64,000 bases of DNA from Plut-88900 sp963668115 (GCA_963668115.1 OY764147.1:496001-560000), one strand, 5' to 3'; shown: positions 9,985 to 19,353, counted from the first letter of the stretch. Translations and numbers: made by a program. Notes: generated from the sequence alone by a model not told the origin.

Positions 9985-11079
9985 CTAGTCCGGGAACTGG
10001 ATAACTGAGCGTAGAACTTCGCCGCGCTCCATTTCCTCGAAGGCTTCTTCCACGTCGTCGAGCTTAATCAGCTTAGTGACGGCCCTGTCCAGGTCCAACT
10101 TGCCCTGGAGGTACCAGTTGGCAAACATGGGGAAGTCCCTCGATGGTAGGTTGTCGCCGTACCAGCTGACCCTGAGGGAGCCTCCGAGTCCGAAGAACTG
10201 AAGCATGGGGAGCTCCATGACCATGGTCGGATCGGGAACACCGATAAGGGTGCACGTTCCGGCGAGGTCTCGGGACCAGAGGGCCTGGAGGAGGGTGGCA
10301 GGGGTGCCGACGGCTTCGAAGGAGTGGTCTACGCCGTTGCCGCCGGTAATTTCCTTGATGGCTTCTACGGGGTCGGTCTTGGTGGCGTCGACGGTGTGGG
10401 TGGCGCCGAACTCTTTTGCCCAGGCGAGCTTGTTGTCGGCGATGTCCACGCCAATGATGGTCTTGGCGTTGGCCAGCTTAGCGCCCATGATGACGCTGCA
10501 CCCCACGCCGCCACACCCGTAGACTGCGACTGTGCTTCCACGGCGGACACCGCCGGTATAAAGCGCTGCCCCAATGCCTGTGGTCACACCGCAGCCTAGG
10601 AGGCACGCCTGGGCGGGAGGGCACTCTCGGGGGACGGGGACGGCCTGTTTGGCCGATACAACTGTGTGGGTGCAGAAGCCACCGATGCCAAGGGCGGGAG
10701 AAAGCTGCTTGCCGTCGCTCTTAGCGGTCATTCGGGGCTGGGCGTTGAGGCTTGCGGAGCAAAGGTGGGGCTGGCCGATGGCGCAGAAACGACAGTTGCC
10801 GCAGGGAGCTCTCCAGGCGATTACAACGTAGTCGCCGACAGCGGGGGACTCGACGCCCTCGCCCGCCGCCTCAACGATGCCCGCGACTTCGTGGCCGAGG
10901 AGGAAGGGGAATTCGTCGGTGATTTTGCCGAGCTTGTAATGGAGGTCGGTGTGGCAGACGCCGCTGGCCTGGACTCTTACTAGGACTTCGCCGGGCCCCG
11001 GGTCTTCGACGACCATATCCTCGACGCGTGTCGGGGCTCCGGCCTCCCTGGAAATAACGGCTTGAGCAATAGTAGCCAT
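9985..11079 (-). CDS. Zinc-dependent alcohol dehydrogenase, class III-like
   Basis: A 364-residue medium-chain alcohol dehydrogenase, more like S-(hydroxymethyl)mycothiol/glutathione dehydrogenases and benzyl-alcohol dehydrogenases than the two at the left edge. Catalytic zinc residues appear in GVCHTDLH and LLGHEVAG. The structural zinc cysteines lie in CGNCRFCAIGQPHLC, and the Rossmann motif in YGCGGVGCS. The substrate is not determinable: candidates are a thiol adduct of formaldehyde or a simple alcohol. GGAGG precedes the ATG at 11079. It is monocistronic and convergent with fumC. Confidence 0.9.
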   Translation of the reverse strand: MATIAQAVISREAGAPTRVEDMVVEDPGPGEVLVRVQASGVCHTDLHYKLGKITDEFPFLLGHEVAGIVEAAGEGVESPAVGDYVVIAWRAPCGNCRFCAIGQPHLCSASLNAQPRMTAKSDGKQLSPALGIGGFCTHTVVSAKQAVPVPRECPPAQACLLGCGVTTGIGAALYTGGVRRGSTVAVYGCGGVGCSVIMGAKLANAKTIIGVDIADNKLAWAKEFGATHTVDATKTDPVEAIKEITGGNGVDHSFEAVGTPATLLQALWSRDLAGTCTLIGVPDPTMVMELPMLQFFGLGGSLRVSWYGDNLPSRDFPMFANWYLQGKLDLDRAVTKLIKLDDVEEAFEEMERGEVLRSVIQFPD

Positions 11080-11194
11080 GAACAGCCTCCGTTAGGTGTG
11101 ATGTTAAGGAGTAATGGTAGCATACGGGTCGGGGCTGGGAGGAGGCAAAACTACAGAGTTATATGGGTCGGGGCTGTGACCAACGGGCTTCGCC

Positions 11195-11223
11195 TTGACA
11201 CTCAAATGGGCCATTCATATAAT
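11195..11223 (+). promoter_or_regulatory. Consensus sigma-70-type promoter for rpsU-yqeY
   Basis: TTGACA at 11195-11200 and TATAAT at 11218-11223 with a 17-bp spacer, a perfect match to the housekeeping consensus, about 55 bp upstream of the rpsU start. Confidence 0.85.
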
Positions 11224-11276
11224 CGGAAGCCGTTTGTTCAAAGACCGAGTATGAAAAACAGGGGGAGGCTGCCAAG

Positions 11277-11462
11277 TTGTCCGAGGTAAGGTTGGGGCGA
11301 GACGAGAATTTCGAGAGCCTGCTGAAGCGGTTTAATAAGAAAGTTCAGCAGAACGGGATATTGTCCGAGGCCAGGCGTCGGGAGTACTACGAGAAGCCGA
11401 GCATCAAGCGAAAGAAGAAGGCCGCAGCGGCAGCACGCAAGCGTCGGAATGCTCGGCGGTAG
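11277..11462 (+). CDS. rpsU: 30S ribosomal protein bS21
   Basis: A 61-residue, very basic protein. The central EARRREYYEKPSIKRKKK and a Lys/Arg-rich tail are typical of bS21, which binds near the 3' end of 16S rRNA in the small subunit. The start is TTG 11277, with GGAGG at 11264-11268 spaced 8 nt; no ATG is available in frame. It is followed 26 bp later by yqeY, a common neighbour of rpsU in bacteria. Confidence 0.93.
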   Translation: MSEVRLGRDENFESLLKRFNKKVQQNGILSEARRREYYEKPSIKRKKKAAAAARKRRNARR

Positions 11463-11488
11463 GAACATAACAGAGGCCGGATTGGCTA

Positions 11489-11944
11489 ATGTCACTACGC
11501 GAACAGCTGGATGCAGACCTGCTGGAGGCGGTGCGCAGCAAGGATGGACTGAAGCGCTCCGCCTTACGTCTTATTAAGGCCAGTGTGCAGTCGGAGGAGA
11601 AATCCCGGGGCAAAGAGCTGGGGGACGACGATGTGGTGCAGGTGTTGTCCCGGGAGGCGAAGCGGCGCAGGGAGAGCATTACTGCGTTCCGGGACGGCAA
11701 CAGGCCCGACCTGGTGGAGAAAGAGGAGGCTGAGCTAGCGATCCTTACAAAGTACCTGCCTCAACAGCTAACTGAAGATGAAGTGAGGGAGATAGCGCGG
11801 TTGGTGATTGAGGAAGTTGGTGCGTCGGGGCCCGGGGAGCGGGGCAAGGTGATGGGGCGGCTCATGCCTCAGGTCAAGGGTAAGGCGGATGGGAAGATGG
11901 TGAACCAGATAGTGGGGGAGTTGCTGGCTGGTAAGTCGGGTTGA
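11489..11944 (+). CDS. yqeY: GatB/YqeY domain protein
   Basis: A 151-residue YqeY-family protein, related to the C-terminal tRNA-binding domain of GatB. Typical features are the N-terminal LREQLDADLLEAVRSKD, the middle KEEAELAILTKYLPQQL and the C-terminal GKVMGRLMPQVKGKADG. The exact function is unknown; it is often linked to translation because it is cotranscribed with rpsU, as here. A terminator follows at 11965-12007. Confidence 0.92.
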   Translation: MSLREQLDADLLEAVRSKDGLKRSALRLIKASVQSEEKSRGKELGDDDVVQVLSREAKRRRESITAFRDGNRPDLVEKEEAELAILTKYLPQQLTEDEVREIARLVIEEVGASGPGERGKVMGRLMPQVKGKADGKMVNQIVGELLAGKSG

Positions 11945-11964
11945 GAAATATGAATTCGGGTGAA

Positions 11965-12007
11965 GGGGCCCGGGCCTGGGTTATGACTGACTCGGGGCCC
12001 GGGTCTT
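11965..12007 (+). terminator. Intrinsic terminator after yqeY
   Basis: G+C-rich stem (11965-11976 with 11996-12007, core CCCGGGCC with GGCCCGGG plus G-U pairs), followed closely by a T-rich run at 12009-12014. It separates rpsU-yqeY from purQ. Confidence 0.7.
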
Positions 12008-12044
12008 GTTTTTTGTTGGAAGGGCAGCTTCAAAAGGAACGTCG

Positions 12045-12740
12045 ATGAAATTCGGAGTAGTTGTATTTCCAGGGACGTGGAGCGACGTGGACTGCTATCA
12101 CGTTCTGGAGGAGGTCATGGGGCAGGAGGTGAGCTACGTCTGGCACAAGGAAACGGACCTTTCTTCCTACGATTGCGTCGTCCTGCCGGGCGGGTTTTCG
12201 TACGGGGACTACTTGAGGTGTGGGGCCATTGCGCGGTTCTCGCCAGTGATGGAGGCGGTGGTGGACTTTGCGGGGCGGGGAGGGGCGGTGATAGGGATAT
12301 GCAACGGTTTCCAGGTGCTGTGCGAGTCGGGGCTGCTGCCGGGGGCCTTGTTGAGGAACGAGAGCCTGGAGTTCCGGTGCCAGTGGGTGAACCTGCGGGT
12401 CGACAATACGGACACGACGTTTACAAGGAATTGCGGGTCGGGGCAGGTGATCCGGGTGCCGATATCTCATGGTGAGGGGCGGTACTACGCGGACGATTCG
12501 ACGCTCCGGACCTTGGAGGAAGAGGGTCGGGTGCTTTTCCGGTATTGCACTGATGATGGTGAGGTGACGCCGGATTCGAATCCCAACGGTTCCCTGAATG
12601 GGATAGCGGGCATAGCGAACCGGGAGGGAAATGTACTGGGGATGATGCCGCACCCGGAGAGATGCTGCGAGCCTTTGCTCGGGGGGACGGACGGTTTGTA
12701 TGTGTTCGAGTCGATTGTCGACTCATTCACCAAAACGTGA
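12045..12740 (+). CDS. purQ: PurQ, glutaminase subunit of FGAM synthase
   Basis: Class I glutamine amidotransferase subunit of phosphoribosylformylglycinamidine synthase, supplying ammonia for the fourth step of purine synthesis. It has 231 residues. The nucleophile Cys lies in IGICNGFQVL near residue 88 and the His/Glu pair in MMPHPERCCEP near the C-terminus. ATG 12045 follows AAAAGGAA; the open frame to 12006 crosses a terminator and is rejected. The purL partner is one gene downstream. No purS is seen next to it, so purS must be elsewhere. Confidence 0.96.
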   Translation: MKFGVVVFPGTWSDVDCYHVLEEVMGQEVSYVWHKETDLSSYDCVVLPGGFSYGDYLRCGAIARFSPVMEAVVDFAGRGGAVIGICNGFQVLCESGLLPGALLRNESLEFRCQWVNLRVDNTDTTFTRNCGSGQVIRVPISHGEGRYYADDSTLRTLEEEGRVLFRYCTDDGEVTPDSNPNGSLNGIAGIANREGNVLGMMPHPERCCEPLLGGTDGLYVFESIVDSFTKT

Positions 12741-12791
12741 TTGCTTTTCCGCGCTAAACTCTCTGCATGAATCCCGAAGAAAACCTTCCCA

Positions 12792-13647
12792 ATGCATCCG
12801 GCTGACGCGCCATTGAGGGAAGGTGACCCTCCAGGCTTCTGCCGGGTTTGTGGTCTTCAATTGTTCCCTAGTTGGCGTTTTTGCACGCGCTGCGGATCGT
12901 TGGTACATCCAGGGGTGGCTCATTCTCAAGAGGGAGGGGTAGACGAAGCGGCTCTGGTTTGGCGGGATGGGGTGGGGTGGGGGGTGCGGGATGTGGCGCT
13001 GGGGACGGGTTTCTATGTAATCCAGGCGATATCGATACTGGCGATTGTCCTAGTCGTGGCCCGGGTGGTGGATGTTGAGTACACGGGTGTTCCGCTACTT
13101 GTGGGTATGTTGCTGGTCCAGCTTGCTCTCCCGTTGACTGTGTGGATTTTCGTTGTGCTGAGGCGCAAGGTCCGTTGGAGCGCTCTAGGGTTGTGGAGAT
13201 GGCCGGCGTGGAGGGATGTGGGGTGGGGGGATTGTGGTGCTGATAGCGGAAATAGCAGTGCAGGTGGCCTACTACGTAGTTCTGGAGAGGGCGGGTGTAG
13301 ACACGGAAGACCTATCGCCGACGCCTTTCGTTGAGGCGGGCAGCGAATACCTGATAGGGCTGGCTATTCTGGCGGTTGTGGTGGCACCCATTGCAGAGGA
13401 GCTGTTCTTCAGGGCGTTTGTGTTTCGGGGGCTGGCGGGGAGGTGGGGATTCTGGTGGGCGGGGGGTGTCAGTTCCCTGCTTTTCATGGCGGCGCACCTG
13501 GAACCGCTCAGTTTCCCGCCGCTCTTCGTATTGGGGTTGCTGCTGGCCTGGCTTTATCATAGAACCCGAGCATTGTGGGCACCGATGCTGGTGCACTTTG
13601 GGAACAATGCGATAGCGGTTGGTGTGCTACTTGCCGATGTCTACTAA
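12792..13647 (+). pseudogene. Zinc-ribbon CPBP-family membrane protease, one apparent frameshift
   Basis: An N-terminal zinc ribbon (CRVCG...CTRCG, residues about 17-35) is followed by several transmembrane helices. The CPBP/Abi intramembrane metalloprotease core then appears: EELFFRAFVFRG (glutamates and Arg) and a downstream His in FMAAHLEP and LVHFGNNAIAV. The frame breaks at the six-G run 13225-13230: one G fewer joins WRDVGWG directly to IVVLIAEIAV and gives a protein of about 285 residues. A homopolymer error is the simplest cause. Family members act in prenyl-protein processing or bacteriocin self-immunity; the substrate here is unknown. The start (ATG 12792) is weakly supported. It lies between purQ and purL, an unusual place. 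Confidence 0.75.
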
Positions 13648-13689
13648 CGAAACTACAAGACAAGAACGACGTTTTATCCAAGGAGCGAC

Positions 13690-15891
13690 ATGCCAATAAA
13701 CAGGGAAGCCTTGGACCAATTGGCTGTCTCCGATGAGGAGTACTCTCTGGCCGTGGACAAGCTCGGGCGGGAGCCGAACCTGGTGGAGCTGGGGATAATC
13801 GGGTCCCTGTGGAGCGAACATTGCAGCTATAAGCACTCCAAGCCGTTGTTGAGGATGTTCCCATCGGATGGTGAGCGGGTACTGGTGGAGCCCGGTGCAG
13901 AAAATGCCGGGGCTGTGGACATTGGGGATGGGTTGGCGGCGGTAATGAAAATCGAGTCGCACAACCACCCGTCGGCGATTGAGCCGTACCAGGGGGCGGC
14001 GACAGGGGTGGGGGGGATAGTGCGGGATATTTTCACGATGGGTGCGAGACCCATTGCCTTGCTAAACTCGCTGAGGTTCGGGCCGCCGGACACGGCGCGT
14101 AACCGCTACCTGTTCAACGGGGTAGTGGGGGGCATAAGCGGATATGGGAACTGCCTCGGGATACCGAACGTCGGGGGGGAGGTTGTGTTTTCGCCGACGT
14201 ATTCGGGGAACCCGCTAGTGAATGCGATGTGCGTCGGGCTGGTGAAGATTGATGGACTGCTAAAGGCGCGGGCGGAGGGGACTGGCAACCTGATCTTGCT
14301 GGTGGGCGCCGACACGGGTAGAGATGGTATTCACGGGGCCTCGGGGCTGGCTTCCCGGACGTTCGAGGAGGAGAGAGAGTTGAGGCCGACGGTGCAGGTC
14401 GGGAACCCATTCCTGGAGAAGGTGCTTATCGAGGCCTGCCTCGAATTATCGGATTCTGGTTTGCTGGTGGGGCTGGCCGACTTGGGGGCGGCGGGCCTGA
14501 CGAGTGCGGTCGTGGAAAGTGCGGGTCGGGCGGGGAGCGGGGTGGATATAGACGTAGGTCGGGTGCCGCGTCGGGAGGAGGGGATGACGCCTTACGAGGT
14601 CATGCTCTCCGAGTCCCAGGAACGGATGTTGCTAATCGTTGCGCCTGAGAATAAGCCGTCAGTCGATGAGATAACCAAGAAATGGGACTTGCACTCGGAT
14701 GTGATTGGTCGGGTGACGGATGACGGCCGGGTGAGAATTCGAGACGACGAGGAACTGGTGGCCGATCTGCCTGTGAGTGTGCTGACAGATGCACCACAGT
14801 ACAGAATTGACGGGAAGAAGCCTGAGGCTCTTTCGGAATTGCAGGACTTTGACTTCGATACGCTGCCGTTGCCTGAGGAGGGGGCGGAGTCGGTGCTGTT
14901 AAGACTCCTGGCTTCGCCGAATGTGGCGAGCAAGGAGTCGGTGTTCAGGCAATATGATCACCAAGTGATGACGAACACCGTGATACCGCCGGGGAACGAC
15001 GCAGCGCTGATAAGGGTGAAGGGGACCAAGAAGGCAATATCACTCTCGACGGATGGGAATGGCCGGTTCTGCTACCTGAACCCGTTTGCGGGGGGTGCGA
15101 TTGCGGTGGCGGAGGCATCCCGGAATGCTGCGTGTGTCGGGGCACGAGGGATAGCGGTGACCGACTGCCTGAACTTCGGCAACCCTGAGAAGCCGGAGGT
15201 GTACTACCAGTTAGAGGAGTGCATACGGGGGATGACGGAGGCCTGCAAGGCCTTTGGCATGCCGGTGATAAGCGGGAACGTCAGCCTGTACAACGAAACG
15301 ATGGATGAACCCGTATACCCGACTCCCGTGGCGGGGGTGTTGGGCCTCCTGGAGGACGTATCCCAAGCTTGCGGTATGGGGTTCAGGAATGAAGGTGACG
15401 TGGTGCTGCTCCTGGGGCCCGCGCCCAGTGCTACGGGGCTGGGCGGGAGTGAATACTTGGAAGCAGTCCACGAGAAAGTGGCGGGGAAGCCCTCGATAGA
15501 CCTGGACATGGAAAAACGGGTGCAGGAGTTGTGCGTAACGCTAATAGAGGGAGGGATGCTGAATTCGGCGCACGACTGCTCGATGGGGGGGCTTACCGTT
15601 GCGCTAGCGCTTTGTGCGATCAAGGGAGAAATCGGGGTAGAGTGCGAGATTGGAGCGGAGGGGCGGTGGGATGCGGTGCTGTTTGGGGAGGTGCAGTCGC
15701 GGATCGTGGTCTCGGTTAGGCCTGGAAATGTTGAGAGGGTCAAAGAGTTGGCCGAGGAGGCTCGGGTGCCGGTGACAGGGCTGGGGGTGGTGGGGGGAGA
15801 ACGGTTCAGGGTCGGACTCGACATCGATCTGTCCTTGAATCAAATCACAGAGAGATGGAGAAACGGGCTGGCTGACGCCATGAAACAGTGA
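13690..15891 (+). CDS. purL: PurL, synthetase subunit of FGAM synthase
   Basis: A 733-residue small-type PurL that uses ATP and ammonia from PurQ to convert FGAR to FGAM in purine synthesis. Typical segments are GSLWSEHCSYKHSK near residue 38, ESHNHPSAIEPYQGAATG near 95, and a second half with DGNGRFCYLNPFAGG and SAHDCSMGG, reflecting the duplicated AIRS-like fold. Small PurL needs PurQ and PurS; PurQ is nearby. AAGGAGCGAC precedes ATG 13690. Confidence 0.97.
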   Translation: MPINREALDQLAVSDEEYSLAVDKLGREPNLVELGIIGSLWSEHCSYKHSKPLLRMFPSDGERVLVEPGAENAGAVDIGDGLAAVMKIESHNHPSAIEPYQGAATGVGGIVRDIFTMGARPIALLNSLRFGPPDTARNRYLFNGVVGGISGYGNCLGIPNVGGEVVFSPTYSGNPLVNAMCVGLVKIDGLLKARAEGTGNLILLVGADTGRDGIHGASGLASRTFEEERELRPTVQVGNPFLEKVLIEACLELSDSGLLVGLADLGAAGLTSAVVESAGRAGSGVDIDVGRVPRREEGMTPYEVMLSESQERMLLIVAPENKPSVDEITKKWDLHSDVIGRVTDDGRVRIRDDEELVADLPVSVLTDAPQYRIDGKKPEALSELQDFDFDTLPLPEEGAESVLLRLLASPNVASKESVFRQYDHQVMTNTVIPPGNDAALIRVKGTKKAISLSTDGNGRFCYLNPFAGGAIAVAEASRNAACVGARGIAVTDCLNFGNPEKPEVYYQLEECIRGMTEACKAFGMPVISGNVSLYNETMDEPVYPTPVAGVLGLLEDVSQACGMGFRNEGDVVLLLGPAPSATGLGGSEYLEAVHEKVAGKPSIDLDMEKRVQELCVTLIEGGMLNSAHDCSMGGLTVALALCAIKGEIGVECEIGAEGRWDAVLFGEVQSRIVVSVRPGNVERVKELAEEARVPVTGLGVVGGERFRVGLDIDLSLNQITERWRNGLADAMKQ

Positions 15892-15912
15892 TGTTTTCAT
15901 CGGGCGCCGTCC

Positions 15913-15940
15913 TTGTCCCATTCCTCCAGCGTTATATAAT
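15913..15940 (+). promoter_or_regulatory. Putative promoter for rplI-dnaB cluster
   Basis: TTGTCC at 15913-15918 and a perfect TATAAT at 15935-15940 with a 16-bp spacer, 60 bp upstream of the rplI start. Confidence 0.6.
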
Positions 15941-15999
15941 TGCCCTTGGGGTGGAAGCCCTACAGACATCGCCAAAATTGAACGTCTACAGAAAGGTTC

Positions 16000-17199
16000 G
16001 TGGCCGAAGTGAGAGTGATATTCCTTGAAGAAGTTGAGAATGTCGCCAAGGCCGGCGACGTAAGAGAAGTCAAGAACGGATACGCCCGAAACTACCTTTT
16101 CCCGAAGCAGCTGGCAGTGTTAGCCACGCAGGACCAGATGCGTCGGGTGGAGGCGTTGAAGCGAGCTGAGGCACTGAGACAGAACAATGCCGAGGCCCGC
16201 GCCGCGCTGCTGGGGCCCAAGCTAGAAGGGCTGTCTGTTTCCCTGGAGGCTCGGAGCGGTCCGACGGGACGGCTTTATGGGTCCATCAATGCGTCGGCGG
16301 TGGCGAAGGCGATTTCGGAGGCGGTGAGTGAGGATGTCGGGGCTCGGGATGTGCTGCTGGAAGAGCCTATCAAGGCTGTCGGGAGTTACGAGGTGACTAT
16401 GGGGCTTGGTGCGGAGGTTGAGCCGGTGATCAGGGTGGAGGTTGTCGAGGCTGAGCCGGCCAAGCCGACGACCAAGCGCAAGGCGAGGGGGTCGAAGGTG
16501 CGGGAGGTAGTAGCAGAGGCGGAAGCGGTAGTTGAAGAGGCCGCCGTAACTGAGGCGGTTGAAGAAACCGCTGTCGTCGATGAAGTGGAAGAGGCTCCTG
16601 CTTCGGAGGTGGTCGAAGAGGCAGTTGCTGCCGAATCAACAGAAGCATCCGCTGAGGTAGAGGAGGCTCCCATCGCCGAAGATGAAGCAACGGCCGAGTC
16701 TGGGGTTGTTGAAGAGGTCCCTGTTGTTGAGGTAGAAGAAGAGACCGTTATTGCGGAAGCGGAAGGAGCGGTTGCCGAAGCGGAGGAGGTGGACGACACA
16801 ACTGCCGAAGAGGAAGCACCGGAGGCAGTGGCCGTTGCGGAGACTCCGGAAGAGGCCCCTGTTGCCGAAGAAGAGTCCGTGGCCGAAGCTGAGGTAGTAG
16901 AAGACGCATCTCCTGCTGAAGAAGCAGTTGAGGAAACCGTTGCTGAAGTAGCGGAGGAGGCCCCGACTGCCGAGGTAGTAGAAGAAGCCGCGGTCAGTGA
17001 TGAGGTGGAAGAGGAGACCGAAGCAGCGGAGGAAGAGGCCCCTATAGAGGAGACTGCCGAGGCGGAGGCAGTGGTGGATGAGGAAACGGGTGAGGAGGAG
17101 GCTGCTTCGGCTGAGGGGAAGGCGCAGTCGGCGAGGGAGTCGGCGGCGGCTGCGGCGGTGCGGCGGGCGAAACGCAGACAGCAACAGGCCGAGCAGTAG
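16000..17199 (+). CDS. rplI: Ribosomal protein bL9 with very long acidic C-terminal extension
   Basis: Residues 1 to about 148 form a normal bL9: the N-domain VIFLEEVENVAKAGDVREV and VKNGYARNYLFP, a long connecting helix, and the C-domain GRLYGSINASAVAKAI. bL9 binds 23S rRNA near the L1 stalk. A typical bL9 ends near 150 residues, but this frame continues to 399. Residues about 150-173 are basic (KRKARGSK), about 174-375 are almost only Glu, Ala and Val with scattered Asp, and the last 25 are basic again (RRAKRRQQQAEQ). The start is GTG 16000. The tail is in frame with good codons and is not a sequencing artefact of one base. Its function is unknown. Confidence 0.92.
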   Translation: MAEVRVIFLEEVENVAKAGDVREVKNGYARNYLFPKQLAVLATQDQMRRVEALKRAEALRQNNAEARAALLGPKLEGLSVSLEARSGPTGRLYGSINASAVAKAISEAVSEDVGARDVLLEEPIKAVGSYEVTMGLGAEVEPVIRVEVVEAEPAKPTTKRKARGSKVREVVAEAEAVVEEAAVTEAVEETAVVDEVEEAPASEVVEEAVAAESTEASAEVEEAPIAEDEATAESGVVEEVPVVEVEEETVIAEAEGAVAEAEEVDDTTAEEEAPEAVAVAETPEEAPVAEEESVAEAEVVEDASPAEEAVEETVAEVAEEAPTAEVVEEAAVSDEVEEETEAAEEEAPIEETAEAEAVVDEETGEEEAASAEGKAQSARESAAAAAVRRAKRRQQQAEQ

Positions 17200-17249
17200 T
17201 TAAACGCCAAGTAGTCGGGGGAGGCGTCCGGTTGGGTGTCGGGGGATGA

Positions 17250-18623
17250 ATGTACGCGGAAAAGCTGCCGCCACATGATATAGATGCAGAGGACTCGGTA
17301 TTGGGGTCGCTACTCATCAACGGAGAAGCGATAACCGAAGTCGCGCCGGACCTTGACGCCGACGATTTCTACCGGGAGTCGAACCGGTGGTGCTACGAGG
17401 CCTGCGTAGACCTCTACAACAGGGGTGTGCCGATAGACCAGGTCTCTGTTGAGAATGAGCTAAACCGAAGGGAGCGCCTGGCCAATATGGGCGGAGGTGC
17501 TTACCTGAGCCACCTCGTCACGGTGGTGCCTACGTCAGTGCACATAAAGGCGTATGCAGGCATTGTGCGAAGGTTGGCGACGATGCGGCGCATCATTGAG
17601 TCGGCAGGGCAGATATCGAAGATCGGGTATGATGCGGGCCCCGACGAGGACGCTGCGCTTAGCCGGGCCGAAGACATCCTGTTCAAACTGAGGAGCGGGC
17701 AGAGGTCCCGGGACTTCGTACATATACAGGAGATCCTAGACGAATACCTGGAAGAGGGTGGTACGTTCAGTAGAGATGAAGGAGAAGGGCCCCTTTCGGT
17801 TGCATTAACGGGGTTTCACAATCTGGACACTCTGCTGGGGGGACTGCACCGGTCAGACCTGATCATATTGGCGGCAAGGCCGAGCTTGGGGAAGAGCAGC
17901 TTGGCGTTAAACATTACACGGACTGCGGCTTTGGACCAGGGGGCACGGGTGGCAGTGTTCAGTCTAGAGATGAACAGAGAGCAAGTGGTGCAGCGCTTGC
18001 TTTCCAGCGAGTCGGGAGTGGATACAAGGAATTTTAGACTTGATGAATCAGGACTTCAGAAGTTCACGGAGGAAGAATCTGCTAGAGTCGTAGACGCAAC
18101 CGGTAAGTTGGGTGGTGCGCAAATCTATATAGATGACTCTCCTAACCTTAATATAGTCGAGCTTCGGAGCAAGGCAAGAAGGCTTCACCTGGAACAGCCC
18201 GTCGACCTGATAATCGTGGACTACATGGGGCTGATGCTTCAACGGGGAGATAACAATGTCGCGGAGATGAGCGAGATATCGAGGTCACTGAAGCTGTTGG
18301 CCAGAGACTTAAATGTTCCTCTTCTGGCGTTGTCGCAGCTGAGTCGTGCGCCGGAGCTCAGGCAAGACCACAAGCCGATGCTCTCGGACTTGAGGGAAAG
18401 CGGTAGCATCGAGCAGGATGCGGACGTGGTGATGTTCATCTACAAGGCAGACCGTTACTACACGGAGCAGCAATGGGGGAAGCTGTACCCCGACGAGATG
18501 TACCCCAAGGGAATAGCGGACATCATCGTCGGGAAGCACCGGAACGGGCCTACGGGGACGATACAGTTGCGGTTCGTTGACCATTTGGCGAAGTTCGAGC
18601 CGCTGCCGGTGGGCGTGGCTTAG
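17250..18623 (+). CDS. dnaB: Replicative DNA helicase DnaB
   Basis: Hexameric 5'-3' helicase of the replication fork, 457 residues. The N-terminal domain (PPHDIDAEDSVLGSLLI) is followed by a RecA-like domain with Walker A ARPSLGKSSLALN near residue 205. Walker B is LIIVDYMGLM near 320, and the DnaB motifs LKLLARDLNVPLLALSQL and DADVVMFIYKADRYY are present. The Walker A has SLGKSS where most DnaB proteins have SMGKT. It heads a dnaB-dnaD-loader cluster, so the primosome parts are encoded together. Confidence 0.97.
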   Translation: MYAEKLPPHDIDAEDSVLGSLLINGEAITEVAPDLDADDFYRESNRWCYEACVDLYNRGVPIDQVSVENELNRRERLANMGGGAYLSHLVTVVPTSVHIKAYAGIVRRLATMRRIIESAGQISKIGYDAGPDEDAALSRAEDILFKLRSGQRSRDFVHIQEILDEYLEEGGTFSRDEGEGPLSVALTGFHNLDTLLGGLHRSDLIILAARPSLGKSSLALNITRTAALDQGARVAVFSLEMNREQVVQRLLSSESGVDTRNFRLDESGLQKFTEEESARVVDATGKLGGAQIYIDDSPNLNIVELRSKARRLHLEQPVDLIIVDYMGLMLQRGDNNVAEMSEISRSLKLLARDLNVPLLALSQLSRAPELRQDHKPMLSDLRESGSIEQDADVVMFIYKADRYYTEQQWGKLYPDEMYPKGIADIIVGKHRNGPTGTIQLRFVDHLAKFEPLPVGVA

Positions 18624-18630
18624 GGGCCGG

Positions 18631-19353
18631 ATGTCGGGGTTTGAGGGTTTCAGGGCGAACTCTCAGAAGACGGCTATTCCCAACGTCTTCTTCACCCAAC
18701 TGATGCCGCAAATCAAGGACGCGGCGGAGCTTCGGATTGTGCTTCACGTGTTCTGGGCGGTGCAGCAGAAGAAGGGGTCGCCGCGGTTCGTGACATTCAG
18801 GGAACTGCTGGGTGACAAAACCCTGGCCCCGAGCCTGGGCCAGGACTTGCCGGAGCGGGTGGAGGCGCTAGAGTCGGGGCTGCGGGGGGCGGTGGAGAGG
18901 GGGGTGTTGATTACGACGGAGATGGAGGCCAAAGGGCTTAGAAATAGGCTTTACATGCTGAATACGGAGGCAGAGCGTAGGGCTTTGGAGCGGATTGAGG
19001 GTCAAGGGGTTGGGATGAGTGGGGTGGCGGTATCCGTCCTTGGGGCTGAATCAGAGGAACGGCCCGACGCATTTGCGGTGTATGAGAACAACATTGAGCC
19101 CTTAAACCCCACTATTGTGGAATGGCTCAAGGAAGCAGTGTCGGTGTATTCGGAGGAGTGGGTAGTGGAAGCGATAGAAGAGGCGGTGAGAAATTCAGTT
19201 CGAAAATGGACGTACATAGAGGCAATCCTCAAGAATAGAAGGCTGGAAGGCAAGACAGGTGGAATGGCTCGGCGACATTCTGAAACAGGACAGAATACAG
19301 ACAGGTACTTCAAGGGGAAATACGGGCATCTCGTCCAGCGAAGGTTTGACTGA
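18631..19353 (+). CDS. DnaD-domain primosome protein
   Basis: About 240 residues. The N-terminal half is winged-helix-like (FFTQLMPQIKDAAELRIVLHVFW), and the C-terminal part is a DnaD/DnaB_2 domain with EWLKEAVSVYSEEWVVEAIE and the signature-like RKWTYIEAILKNRRLEGK. In Firmicutes DnaD works with DnaB and DnaI to load the helicase at oriC or at stalled forks. ATG 18631 begins 7 bp after dnaB and follows GGGGCC. The next gene begins at or before its stop. The location between helicase and loader supports a primosome role. Confidence 0.88.
   Translation: MSGFEGFRANSQKTAIPNVFFTQLMPQIKDAAELRIVLHVFWAVQQKKGSPRFVTFRELLGDKTLAPSLGQDLPERVEALESGLRGAVERGVLITTEMEAKGLRNRLYMLNTEAERRALERIEGQGVGMSGVAVSVLGAESEERPDAFAVYENNIEPLNPTIVEWLKEAVSVYSEEWVVEAIEEAVRNSVRKWTYIEAILKNRRLEGKTGGMARRHSETGQNTDRYFKGKYGHLVQRRFD

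Noticed and set aside
16386..17276. 296-codon minus-strand Ser/Ala/Thr-rich ORF
   Set aside because: Antisense to the acidic L9 tail; its composition is a direct result of the Glu/Ala/Val codons on the other strand.
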